Below are positions 19,959-28,595 of a DNA stretch of 64,000 nt, piece by piece. The translations under genes and the position numbers were made by a program. The notes under the pieces are model-generated. The model worked only from the letters and a program-made list of their open reading frames with translations, searched no databases and was not told the DNA's origin. The DNA comes from Providencia rettgeri (GTDB lineage: Bacteria > Pseudomonadota > Gammaproteobacteria > Enterobacterales > Enterobacteriaceae): contig NZ_CP059348.1 in the NCBI RefSeq assembly GCF_013702265.1, positions 372,001 to 436,000 on the forward strand, given 5' to 3'. How positions within the stretch are numbered: position 1 is the first letter of the stretch; each line of letters begins with the position of its first letter.

Positions 19959-19974
19959 TGTGATAATCATCACG
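19959..19974. promoter_or_regulatory. CRP-binding site in the murQ-murR control region
   Basis: TGTGA-TAATCA-TCACG matches the CRP consensus with one mismatch in ten core bases. It is centred about 67 bp before the murQ start and fits cAMP-CRP activation of a PTS sugar operon, as reported for E. coli murQP. Confidence 0.75.
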
Positions 19975-20005
19975 GTACTATCTATTCTCCCTTGTCAATA
20001 TAAGC

Positions 20006-20026
20006 GAATAAATTTGGTTATTTATT
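20006..20026. promoter_or_regulatory. Candidate MurR operator 1
   Basis: AATAAAT (20007-20013) and ATTTATT (20020-20026) form an inverted repeat in the murQ-murR spacer. A closely similar palindrome recurs at 20093-20117. RpiR-type regulators bind such AT-rich dyads; assignment to MurR is inference. Confidence 0.45.
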
Positions 20027-20092
20027 GCCCTGTAATTTAATAGTAATTTGAATTTAAATAATTAATTACCAAGCATTGAGTTTTTATTAAAG

Positions 20093-20117
20093 GAATAATT
20101 TATTTGTAAATTTATTC
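20093..20117. promoter_or_regulatory. Candidate MurR operator 2
   Basis: A near-palindrome with GAATAA at the left end and TTATTC at the right end, 34 bp before murR. It shares the GAATAAAT-type half-site with 20006-20026, as expected for an autoregulated divergent pair. Confidence 0.5.
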
Positions 20118-20150
20118 TGTCGATGAAGGTTTATCTTCTTGAGGGCTACT

Positions 20151-21011
20151 ATGACGTTACTCGATACCATCACGTACCTATTACCGCGATTAGCGGAAAA
20201 TCAACGTAAAATTGCACAATTTATCTTAGAAAGTCCGGAAAATGTGCTGAAACTATCATCTTCACAGTTAGCGGAGCAGTTGGGGATCAGCCAATCCGCT
20301 ATAGTGAAGTTTAGTCAAAAGCTAGGTGTAAAGGGGTACCCCGCGCTGAAATTGGCGTTGAGTGAAATCATTGGTCGCCAACAGCAAGAGTTGGGGGAGC
20401 CTCACCGTGCGTTACATAACCGTATTACGCAAACGGATAGCTTGATGGTGGTCGCGCAGAAGCTGGCATTAGAGAAAAATTATTCCATCACAGAAACAAC
20501 TAAACGCCTTGATTTTAAACAGTTTGAAAAAATTATTGAGCGTATAGACCATGCGCAGCGTGTGCAAATTGTCGGCATTGGCGGTTCAGGACTTACTGCG
20601 AAAGATTTAAGCTATAAGCTTCAGAAAATCGGCATTACCACGCTCGTGGAGCCGGATCATCACGTTCAAATTGCTGCCGCTTTAACCTTGACGCCGAAAG
20701 ATGTGCAAATCGTCATTTCCTTCTCTGGAAAGCGCAAAGATATGCTCACTGCTGCCAATATTGGTCACCAAAATGGTGCTTGTGTTATCGCTATTACGCG
20801 CTCGAAAGAGTCTCCACTCGCTCAAATGTCAGACTATATGTTGGAAAGTGTGGCGGAAGAGAACGAATGGCGCAGCTCATCAATTTCTTCAAGAACGGCA
20901 CAAAATACCCTGACCGATTTACTGTTCATGGCGTTGTTACAAAAACGGGAAGATAAAGCGAAAGCATTGGTGATGAATGCCAAAGTGATGATTAATAAAC
21001 TTGATGAATAA
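20151..21011 (+). CDS. murR: RpiR-family repressor of MurNAc catabolism
   Basis: MurR represses murQP until MurNAc-6-P binds its SIS domain. The protein has an N-terminal RpiR-type HTH (SSQLAEQLGISQSAIVKF, about residues 37-54) and a C-terminal SIS domain (about 120-270) with VQIVGIGGSGLTAKDL and IVISFSGKRKDM. The start is ATG 20151, preceded by GAGGG; a TTG four codons upstream is less likely. Divergent from murQ, with two candidate operators between them. Confidence 0.94.
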   Translation: MTLLDTITYLLPRLAENQRKIAQFILESPENVLKLSSSQLAEQLGISQSAIVKFSQKLGVKGYPALKLALSEIIGRQQQELGEPHRALHNRITQTDSLMVVAQKLALEKNYSITETTKRLDFKQFEKIIERIDHAQRVQIVGIGGSGLTAKDLSYKLQKIGITTLVEPDHHVQIAAALTLTPKDVQIVISFSGKRKDMLTAANIGHQNGACVIAITRSKESPLAQMSDYMLESVAEENEWRSSSISSRTAQNTLTDLLFMALLQKREDKAKALVMNAKVMINKLDE

Positions 21012-21107
21012 CTATTAATACCCCGATAACTTTGCAAAATAATCTTATCTGCGTTAAGACTAAAGGAGGCATTATTTCGCTTAAAACAATTCATTGAGGG
21101 AGAGTCC

Positions 21108-23372
21108 ATGAGGGCATTGATCGTTTATACCGAGCTAACAGATGAAGATTCTGTGATTAGCCATGCGGTTGCACGGCTGGCAAGCGAACTGAATGACGAA
21201 CACGTCGAAACGGTCATTATCCGTGATTTTGAAGACGGTCTTGCCTATATTCGCTCAAACACCAGCATTGACTGCTTGCTTTACGGACGAGATATGTCCG
21301 ATAAAGAAGAGCAAGCTCAAGCGCATCGGCTGATCACTCAGCTTCATCGCCGCCAAGAAGATGTACCCGTTTTTCTCTTGAGTGACCGTGAAGAGGCCTT
21401 GGTAGCTTTTGATCGGAAAATGATGGAGCAGGTGGATGAATTTGCATGGATTTTAGAGGACTCCGCAGACTTTATTGCCGGACGCGTTCTTGCTGCTATC
21501 ATCCGTTACCGTGCGCAGTTACTCCCGCCATTAATGAAAAGTTTAATTAAATACAGTGATGTACATGAGCACTCATGGGCGGCGCCGGGGCACCAAGGGG
21601 GGGTCGGTTTTACCAAAACGCCAGCTGGGCGTATTTATCACGACTTTTTTGGTGAAAATTTATTCCGTACCGATATCGGCATTGAGCGAGTTGCCGTAGG
21701 TTCGTTGCTCGACCACACTGGGGCATTTGGGGAGTGTGAGAAAAATGCTGCACGGATTTTTGGTGCTGACCAATCCTATTCCGTTGTGGTCGGGACTTCG
21801 GGTTCGAACCGTACCATTATGCAAGCTTGCATGACGGATGACGACGTGGTGGTTATTGACCGAAATTGCCATAAATCCATCGAACAAGGTTTGATTTTAA
21901 CGGGAGCAAAACCTGTTTATATGGTCCCAAGTCGTAACCGTTATGGGATTATTGGACCGATTTATCCCACAGAAATGTCCCCTGAAGCCATTCAGAAAAA
22001 GATCGCCGACAATCCATTTACTGCCGATAAAATCGGTAAAAAGCCGGCCTATAGCGTGGTCACAAACTGCACTTATGATGGTGTTTGCTACAATGCGCGC
22101 AAAGTGCAAAACCTATTGGATAAATCCCTCGATAGAATTCATTTTGATGAGGCATGGTACGGTTACGCGCGATTTAACCCGATTTATCGTGACCATTTTG
22201 CGATGCGTGATGAAGAGCGCAAAGAGGATGACCCTACCATTTTTGCCACTCACTCAACCCATAAATTATTGAATGCGCTGTCTCAAGCCTCGTTCATTCA
22301 TGTTCGAAATGGCCGGAATGCCATTGATTTTAATCGCTTTAATCAAGCCTATCATATGCATGCAACCACCTCGCCGTTGTATGCCATTTGCGCTTCGAAC
22401 GATATTGCGGCAGATATGATGGATGGAAATAGTGGGCGCTCATTAACGGATGAAGTGATCCGCGAAGCCATCGACTTTCGTCAATCACTTGGTTATCTGT
22501 ACAAAGAGTTCCAAAATGATGGCGAATGGTTTTTCAAACCGTGGAATCAGGAGACGGTGAAGGATCCTGCAACTGGCGAGCGCTACGATTTTGAGTTTGC
22601 CCCTGTTGAATTGCTGATGAAAGAGCAAAGCTGCTGGGTAATGAACCCTGAAGATACCTGGCATGGTTTCAAAAATATTCCCGCAGATTGGGCGATGTTA
22701 GATCCTATCAAAGTGAGTATTTTGGCGCCGGGAATGGGGGACGATGGCAAGCTGCTCGATTCCGGAGTTCCTGCGGCGCTCGTGACCGCATGGCTAAATC
22801 ACTATGGTATTGTGCCGACCCGTACTACCGATTTCCAAATTATGTTCCTGTTTTCTATGGGGATCACCAAAGGGAAATGGGGCACATTAGTCAATGCATT
22901 GCTCTCCTTTAAACGCCACTACGATGCCAACACGCAACTGAAAAAAGTGTTACCTGAAGTGGTGGAAGTAGCGCCTGATATTTATGGTGAGATGGGGCTG
23001 AGAGACTTGGGGGATAAGATGTTTGCTTACTTGCAGCGCAATAATCCGGGTAGTCAGCTGAATCAAGCCTATTCAGAGTTACCCAATGTCATGATGAGCC
23101 CACGTGATGCCTATCAACAGATTGTTGCGAACCGCGTTGAAGCTGTGCCGTTAGATAAGCTGGCTGGGCGTATTGCAGCGAACTCGATTATTCCTTATCC
23201 ACCGGGGATCCCAATGTTGTTATCCGGCGAAAGCTTTGGTGAAACCAACAGCCCGCATATTGGTTATTTACGCAGTTTACAAGCGTGGGATAGCGAGTTT
23301 CCGGGTTTTGAACATGAAACAGAAGGTACGGAAAAAATTGATGGCGAATACCATGTGATGTGTGTGAAATAG
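21108..23372 (+). CDS. adiA: Biodegradative (acid-inducible) arginine decarboxylase
   Basis: A PLP enzyme converting arginine to agmatine and CO2, consuming a proton; cytoplasmic, normally a decamer. The 754-residue protein is colinear with E. coli AdiA (756). It has the N-terminal response-regulator-like wing domain (about 1-130), the large PLP domain with WAAPGHQGGVGFTKTP, the Schiff-base lysine K386 in ATHSTHKLLNALSQAS, and the C-terminal domain ending EGTEKIDGEYHVMCVK. Arg specificity rather than Lys/Orn is judged from overall resemblance. The usual partners adiC (antiporter) and adiY are not adjacent. It lies 96 bp after murR with RBS GGGAGAG. Confidence 0.92.
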   Translation: MRALIVYTELTDEDSVISHAVARLASELNDEHVETVIIRDFEDGLAYIRSNTSIDCLLYGRDMSDKEEQAQAHRLITQLHRRQEDVPVFLLSDREEALVAFDRKMMEQVDEFAWILEDSADFIAGRVLAAIIRYRAQLLPPLMKSLIKYSDVHEHSWAAPGHQGGVGFTKTPAGRIYHDFFGENLFRTDIGIERVAVGSLLDHTGAFGECEKNAARIFGADQSYSVVVGTSGSNRTIMQACMTDDDVVVIDRNCHKSIEQGLILTGAKPVYMVPSRNRYGIIGPIYPTEMSPEAIQKKIADNPFTADKIGKKPAYSVVTNCTYDGVCYNARKVQNLLDKSLDRIHFDEAWYGYARFNPIYRDHFAMRDEERKEDDPTIFATHSTHKLLNALSQASFIHVRNGRNAIDFNRFNQAYHMHATTSPLYAICASNDIAADMMDGNSGRSLTDEVIREAIDFRQSLGYLYKEFQNDGEWFFKPWNQETVKDPATGERYDFEFAPVELLMKEQSCWVMNPEDTWHGFKNIPADWAMLDPIKVSILAPGMGDDGKLLDSGVPAALVTAWLNHYGIVPTRTTDFQIMFLFSMGITKGKWGTLVNALLSFKRHYDANTQLKKVLPEVVEVAPDIYGEMGLRDLGDKMFAYLQRNNPGSQLNQAYSELPNVMMSPRDAYQQIVANRVEAVPLDKLAGRIAANSIIPYPPGIPMLLSGESFGETNSPHIGYLRSLQAWDSEFPGFEHETEGTEKIDGEYHVMCVK

Positions 23373-23394
23373 TTATGTGCGTGAAATAGTTACG
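23361..23394 (+). repeat. 17-nt tandem duplication across the adiA stop codon
   Basis: TGTGTGAAATAGTTATG (23361-23377) is followed by TGCGTGAAATAGTTACG (23378-23394), differing at two positions, then a partial third TGCG. The first copy contains the adiA TAG stop, so the second is a relic in the 3' untranslated region. Confidence 0.8.
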
Positions 23395-23470
23395 TGCGAT
23401 ATGGGAAATCGGGAAGGTTGTATGTTAGCCGGTAGAAACCGTGTCGGAAGCGCGTATTAAGATTTAGGAA

Positions 23471-23506
23471 GGGCGACTTAGTGATAAGTTGCCCTATTTT
23501 ATTGGG
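23471..23506 (+). terminator. adiA terminator
   Basis: GGGCGACTTA (23471-23480) pairs with TAAGTTGCCC (23485-23494), one G-U, loop GTGA, followed by TATTTTATT. The remaining 330 bp to the next gene are very AT-rich with no recognised feature. Confidence 0.8.
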
Positions 23507-23835
23507 CGGTAGCTATACTTCTCCATATTATTTTTAATATTAAATTTGTCATTGGAAATAGAAATAAATATATTCACTGAACAATTAATGCTTTCTAAAA
23601 TAAAAAACATTTTTTGTTAAATTTAACTGTGATCTATTATTTTCACTCTGATTGAAATTCAAACTTATATCGCAAAAAATGCGTTTTATATTTTTATTCT
23701 TGCTATGCATGATGAGTTTAAATAGCATATTTATAAGCCACACATACAAAGCTGCCTACGTTATTTATATAACGTTTGGCATGCTTTTATTTGATAATAA
23801 AGTATCATCTGATTAAAAATTAATGAGAGTTTGAA

Positions 23836-24090
23836 ATGAATAACATACTGAAAGCTACTTTGGTTGCAGCGGTATTAAGCTCAGTCGGTTTTGTGAGCAC
23901 GGCGAGCGCAACAGATAACTCGAAAGAACGACAACAAGCGCGTGATGTACGCCAAGATACCCGTGAAAAAGCACGCGATACTAAGCGTGACTGTATCTCT
24001 AATGACAACAAAAGTAACCATGATTGTCGTCAAGATAAACGCCAAACTAAGCAGGATGGTCGCCAGGAAGCTCGTCGAATTAAATACTAG
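23836..24090 (+). CDS. Small secreted, highly charged protein of unknown function
   Basis: An 84-residue precursor with a clear Sec signal peptide (hydrophobic core about residues 6-20, likely cleaved after STASA at about 25). The mature part of about 59 residues is dominated by Arg, Lys, Asp, Gln and Asn in heptad-like runs (RQQARDVRQDTREKARDTKR, then RQDKRQTKQDGRQEARRIK) with two cysteines (in RDCISN and HDCRQD) that could form a disulfide in the periplasm. I do not recognise the family. Preceded by GAGAG as RBS and followed by a hairpin. Confidence 0.7.
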   Translation: MNNILKATLVAAVLSSVGFVSTASATDNSKERQQARDVRQDTREKARDTKRDCISNDNKSNHDCRQDKRQTKQDGRQEARRIKY

Positions 24091-24120
24091 TTTGGTTGCT
24101 TAAATAAGTAAAAATTACAC

Positions 24121-24155
24121 AGGCATAATAGATAAATTTATGCCTCTCTGTTTTA
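24121..24155 (+). terminator. Hairpin between the small secreted gene and the DUF4105 operon
   Basis: AGGCATAA (24121-24128) pairs with TTATGCCT (24138-24145), followed by CTCTGTTTTAT. It sits between convergent genes. Confidence 0.6.
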
Positions 24156-24162
24156 TATTCTA

Positions 24163-24888
24163 TTAGCGGCGTATTTCTTGAGAAAACTGGTTATCAATAA
24201 ACTGTATAATAGGAATCTTCTGTTTATTAAAATAATCTTTATCGTCAATAAAGCCTAATTGATGACAATATTGAGAAGCGTAGCCACTGACTAACAGTTT
24301 CCAGTTAAATTTAAAGTCAGGATAGGTTTTCTTGGCAATTTTATAAATACTGGTTGTGCAGTTATTCCACATAGAATGATATTTTTCATTGGTCTCTTTG
24401 AGCTGATTAAGTTTACTCATATAATTGAGAAACAGTTCGGTAATAAGTGGCTTATCTAAATTTAAGGGATAAATATAGACCTGCTCATTGCGTAAATTAA
24501 CGCGAGTACCAATTAAATCCTGCTCATCAGCGACTACATAGATAATATCGTAGTTATAGAAAAAACCCTTCCAAACCGAAAATTGTTGATGTGTTTTTCG
24601 CCTTGTCTCGATAGAGAAAGAGACATAGTCCCCATTGGTAAAACCGAAGCTCAGAAAGACATGGGCGATCATTTTACCAGACCAGTGGGATTGAACTAAG
24701 TCTACGCTTTGCAAGTTAGACAGGTTGTAATGCTTTGTATCCCAAGTGTATTCATTCTTATCGGCAAACTGAAAAGAGCGAAAATTATGAATGGCGACGT
24801 CCGAAGTTTCGTGATTAAAATCCATATGGGATTTATAGCGATATTCGGTTCTCCACTCATTTTGAGGCAATAGATTGCTCATCTGCAC
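24163..24888 (-). CDS. DUF4105 (Lnb-type Cys/His hydrolase/transacylase) domain protein
   Basis: A 241-residue protein, nearly all one DUF4105 domain. Recognisable blocks are FRSFQFADKNEYTWDTKHY, IAHVFLSFGF (H76), SFSIETRRKTHQQFSVWKG, YDIIYVVADEQDLIGTRVN and the WNNCTTSIYK motif with the probable catalytic C177. The same fold forms the N-terminal domain of the bacterial lipoprotein transacylase Lnb, so a papain/NlpC-like Cys-His enzyme is likely; the substrate is unknown. No signal peptide is evident. It is second in a two-gene operon, its start being 1 bp from the stop of the upstream membrane gene. The start may be the GTG at 24888 or the ATG at 24882. Confidence 0.8.
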   Translation of the reverse strand: MQMSNLLPQNEWRTEYRYKSHMDFNHETSDVAIHNFRSFQFADKNEYTWDTKHYNLSNLQSVDLVQSHWSGKMIAHVFLSFGFTNGDYVSFSIETRRKTHQQFSVWKGFFYNYDIIYVVADEQDLIGTRVNLRNEQVYIYPLNLDKPLITELFLNYMSKLNQLKETNEKYHSMWNNCTTSIYKIAKKTYPDFKFNWKLLVSGYASQYCHQLGFIDDKDYFNKQKIPIIQFIDNQFSQEIRR

Positions 24889-24889
24889 G

Positions 24890-26092
24890 CTACATTTTTA
24901 ATAAAACAGACATGGCGCGGGAATAATCTAAAACAATGCCCGGTGTCCACGTCATTATGCTTGCATGTTTTCTGAGTTGGGACATGACCCAAAGCTCAGG
25001 GCTAAAGAGCAATTTAAGCAGCAGCATGAAGCCGCCTTTTTTCTCAGTAAAATATCCCTCGGTACTTTTTATTAGCGCCAAAGAAACGACGGTTGAACAA
25101 TTGCGATTCGTTAAATTGTAGGTCGTGTCTTTACTGTATTCTTGCCAGAATGCGTCTAACTTTTCTTTGCTGATCCCTTCAATGGTTAATTTGAAGTTTG
25201 ATGGCGGCGCAATTTTCATTTCATCAAGATAGCTGATTTGAAAAACGCCCGTGTCATTGTTTTCCTCGGTGGATTTTAATATCTGCAAAAATTGCGCTGT
25301 ATCGCGATCGATATCTTTCTCTGGGTAGTGGCTGATATAAATTTCATCCAGTTCGAAAGCAACATGCCCTGTACTAATCACGCCCAATGAATTACGGGAA
25401 ACAATATAACGCTGGATAATTTTAAAAAATAACGGCAGTTGCCCGGTCGTTGTCCATACGTGTAAGGTGCCGCGTTCTCTGTTTGAAGCGTCATCATTGC
25501 GTGTAAATACCATCTGGTTAACATTCGAAATTTGGCTGCTCACAACAAAGTAGTAAACAAAGAATGAGTCGAGGGAGAAGATCATAATCAGCGTGCCGAC
25601 ATCCCAATAAACTTGGCGAGAGGAATAGTCAAAAGACCAAGGAATGAAATTCCATAAACCTAATGAAAATTCAATAATGGAGACAGTGAACATCAACTTC
25701 CAGCGTTCAAATTTTAAAACCACGCTATTGGACATTTTCCAGATAGCACTGACCATGAGATATAAGCCAGTAATAAACCCAGAGAGAACCGTTTCCCATG
25801 CATGTATTTTAGAAAATAAGACAATGTAGACCATTAAAAGTAGCACTAACCCGCGGCTGATCCGCAGCCCTCGGGTGGCACCTTGGCAATACATCGCACA
25901 GACAAACGAGCGAATGGCTTCCAATAAAATTGGAATACAGAGGAAAATCATAAACTCATGGGGATCAGCAAAAAAAGGTAATAGAAAAAAGCAGGCACCA
26001 ATCAGAACACCAAATAGTGTGAGCGCCAGAATAAACCAGAAATATTTCTTCGCTGTGTCTCTGCCATAGAGCATCGTAATGATATAAATCAT
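24890..26092 (-). CDS. Polytopic membrane protein with C-terminal Cys/His enzyme-like domain
   Basis: A 400-residue protein in two parts. Residues about 1-190 hold roughly six membrane helices, resembling HdeD/DUF308-type small membrane domains. Residues about 200-400 form a soluble region with TGHVAFEL (H243) and NRNCSTVVSLAL (C332), the same His-then-NC(S/T)(T) arrangement as its DUF4105 neighbour, suggesting a permuted papain/NlpC-P60-like active site. The family is not recognised with certainty. The first of two tightly linked genes. The start may instead be the ATG at 26074 (MLYGRDTAKK). Confidence 0.7.
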   Translation of the reverse strand: MIYIITMLYGRDTAKKYFWFILALTLFGVLIGACFFLLPFFADPHEFMIFLCIPILLEAIRSFVCAMYCQGATRGLRISRGLVLLLMVYIVLFSKIHAWETVLSGFITGLYLMVSAIWKMSNSVVLKFERWKLMFTVSIIEFSLGLWNFIPWSFDYSSRQVYWDVGTLIMIFSLDSFFVYYFVVSSQISNVNQMVFTRNDDASNRERGTLHVWTTTGQLPLFFKIIQRYIVSRNSLGVISTGHVAFELDEIYISHYPEKDIDRDTAQFLQILKSTEENNDTGVFQISYLDEMKIAPPSNFKLTIEGISKEKLDAFWQEYSKDTTYNLTNRNCSTVVSLALIKSTEGYFTEKKGGFMLLLKLLFSPELWVMSQLRKHASIMTWTPGIVLDYSRAMSVLLKM

Positions 26093-26451
26093 GCTGCACC
26101 AACCATAGAATCTTGATAAGTGCTAATGCCTTATCTTTATAGGTTTTTATTATTAATTTGTAGGATTGGCTTCATTATAATGGGGATATTTAAGCGACAA
26201 AATAGATGGCAATTCGTGCGTTTTGTTGTGATTTTAATTCATTGAAGAATAAGTGTTATTTCTAGTGTTACACTTTGATTGTGTGGCTGTAACTGCTTTA
26301 GGTTAACGGTATGTTAATATTTAATTCTATTAATGACCCGTCAACTCTTCGGATTATGTTTTAAAGAAACCATAAATAAGATTTTTATGTGTAATTAAAT
26401 TCTTAAACTTAAAATCTCTAATTATGATTATCTCTTTTGGTCATTTATTGA
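26093..26451. other. AT-rich intergenic region upstream of the membrane/DUF4105 operon
   Basis: About 360 bp that must contain the operon's promoter. I see no convincing -35/-10 pair, regulator site, RNA gene or reading frame with a ribosome-binding site. Confidence 0.5.
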
Positions 26452-26490
26452 AATAACCCTTTATTAGTCTGATCTTAATAAAGGGTTATT
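26452..26490 (-). terminator. yheS terminator
   Basis: Arms AATAACCCTTTATTA (26452-26466) and TAATAAAGGGTTATT (26476-26490) are perfectly complementary over 15 nt, starting 20 bp after the yheS stop. Confidence 0.8.
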
Positions 26491-26509
26491 ATTGAAGAAC
26501 GATTACGAA

Positions 26510-28444
26510 TTAACCCGCTTCAAACTCATTGGTCATGGTTTCTAACTGCTCTTGCAGATCCATCCATTCCATTTCAACGTCTTCAAGGGCTGATTTATGC
26601 TCAGTCTGCTTTTTCAAACAGTCAGTCAGCTCCGTTTTTTTATCTTGCTCATAAATAGCGGCATCGGATAATTTCGCCTCTAACTCGGCTAAGGATGCAG
26701 AGTGTTTTTCCATTTTCTTTTCCAACTCCGTGATTTTTTTACGGATAGGTTGGGTCAGTTGACGGAACTCGGCTTCGCGGCGTTTTTGGTCTTTTCTATC
26801 TTGCGCCGTCACGGTTGACGTGCTGGCTGGCTTTTCTTTATCAAGCAGATCGCGGGCTTGCTGTAGCTCCATTTTGTTCTGCTCAGCTAACCATTGTTGG
26901 TAATCTTCGAGGTCACCATCAAATTGCTCCACTTTTCCGCCATGAACCAGATACAGCTCATCCGTGGTGGTGCGCAGTAAGTGTCTATCATGGGAAACCA
27001 CAACCAATGCGCCTTCGAAAGCCATTAACGCTTCGGTTAGTGCTTGGCGCATATCCAAATCTAAGTGGTTGGTTGGCTCATCGAGTAATAGTAAGTTAGG
27101 GCGCTGCCAGACAATCAGAGCTAATACTAAGCGGGCTTTTTCCCCACCAGAGAAACGTCCACTAGGATCCGTCACTTGGTCGCCTTTAAAACCAAAGCCG
27201 CCAAGGTAATCACGTAATTGCTGCTCGGTTTGCTCTGGCGCAAGACGAGCAAGATGCTGTAATGGGGATTCATCCGCATGCAAATATTCTAATTGATGCT
27301 GGGCGAAGTACCCCAGTTTGATCCCTTTGGCGAGTGAGATTTCACCGTGTAATGGTGGTAAGTCACCTGCTAGCATTTTGATTAGTGTGGATTTACCGGC
27401 ACCATTTCGTCCCAGTAACCCAATGCGAGAACCCGGAACTAAATTCAATTTGATGGATTCCAGCACCACTTTTTCACCGTAACCTGCACTGACTTTTTCC
27501 ATCTTTAATAATGGATTCGGCAGGCTTTCAGGTTGACGGAATGAAAAATGGAATGGGTTGTCCACATGCGCAGGGGCGACCATCTCCATGCGTTCGAGCA
27601 TTTTAATTCGGCTTTGTGCCTGTTTAGCTTTGGTGGCTTGCACTCTAAAGCGGTCAATATAGCTTTGTAAGTGGGCGGCTTTAGCTTGTTGGCTCTCATA
27701 CAAGGCTTGTTGCTGAGCGAGTTTAGTAGCACGTTGGCGTTCGAATGAGGAGTAGTTGCCCGTGTATTCGAACATGGTTTCTTGTTCGATATGCAGCACT
27801 TTGTCGATGATGGGGTCGAGGAAGTCCCTATCATGGGAAATCAAGATTAGGGTGCCAGAATAGCTTTTAAGCCATTTTTCCAACCAAATCACTGCATCTA
27901 AATCTAAATGGTTCGTCGGTTCATCGAGAAGTAATAAATCAGAACGGCACAGTAGGGCTTGCGCAAGGTTTAGGCGCATACGCCATCCACCGGAAAATGA
28001 TTTTACCGGAGACTGTAGCTGTGCTTGGCTAAAGCCAAGACCATGTAGCAAACTCGCTGCACGAGACTGAATTGTCCACGCATCAATGGCATCTAACTGC
28101 CCATGAATGACGGCAATAGCGTGACCGTCATTTTTTTCGTTCGCCTGTTGGAGTTTATGTTCTAAGGCGCGAAACTCACGATCGCCATCAATCACATACT
28201 CAATACAAGGTACATCAAGGGCTGGAGTTTCTTGGTTCACCCACGCCATAGACCAATTGCTTGGAAAGGTTGCTGATCCTGCTTCCGCTTGCAATTCACC
28301 CTTTAACAGTGCCAGCAATGTGGATTTTCCGCAGCCGTTTTTACCCACTAATCCGACTTTTTGCCCCGGATTGATAGTCGCAGTTGCATTGTCCAGCAGA
28401 ACACGTACACCTCGGCGAATTTGTAATGAAGAGAAAACAATCAT
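26510..28444 (-). CDS. yheS: ABC-F type ribosome-associated ATPase YheS
   Basis: A soluble tandem ATP-binding-cassette protein of the ABC-F class, members of which act on the ribosome E site; it has no membrane domain. The 644-residue protein has the first Walker A GLVGKNGCGKSTLL and signature FSGGWRMRL, a basic linker (YESQQAKAAHLQSYIDRFR), the second Walker A GLLGRNGAGKSTLI and signature FSGGEKARL, with a Walker B LLLLDEPTNHLDLD in each half. A charged coiled coil ends the protein (about 560-640). It is divergent from kefG, as in E. coli. Confidence 0.97.
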   Translation of the reverse strand: MIVFSSLQIRRGVRVLLDNATATINPGQKVGLVGKNGCGKSTLLALLKGELQAEAGSATFPSNWSMAWVNQETPALDVPCIEYVIDGDREFRALEHKLQQANEKNDGHAIAVIHGQLDAIDAWTIQSRAASLLHGLGFSQAQLQSPVKSFSGGWRMRLNLAQALLCRSDLLLLDEPTNHLDLDAVIWLEKWLKSYSGTLILISHDRDFLDPIIDKVLHIEQETMFEYTGNYSSFERQRATKLAQQQALYESQQAKAAHLQSYIDRFRVQATKAKQAQSRIKMLERMEMVAPAHVDNPFHFSFRQPESLPNPLLKMEKVSAGYGEKVVLESIKLNLVPGSRIGLLGRNGAGKSTLIKMLAGDLPPLHGEISLAKGIKLGYFAQHQLEYLHADESPLQHLARLAPEQTEQQLRDYLGGFGFKGDQVTDPSGRFSGGEKARLVLALIVWQRPNLLLLDEPTNHLDLDMRQALTEALMAFEGALVVVSHDRHLLRTTTDELYLVHGGKVEQFDGDLEDYQQWLAEQNKMELQQARDLLDKEKPASTSTVTAQDRKDQKRREAEFRQLTQPIRKKITELEKKMEKHSASLAELEAKLSDAAIYEQDKKTELTDCLKKQTEHKSALEDVEMEWMDLQEQLETMTNEFEAG

Positions 28445-28595
28445 AGAAACCGTCTATTGAAAATATGTTAAATTATTGAGTTAGATATATTCGAATAATA
28501 AAGTTATTACTGAAATATATTAAGCTTAAAGTACATTTAGCAGGCTGCATGGTAACGGAAAATTATCCGCCTGACACGCCTTTGAGGAGGGAAAG

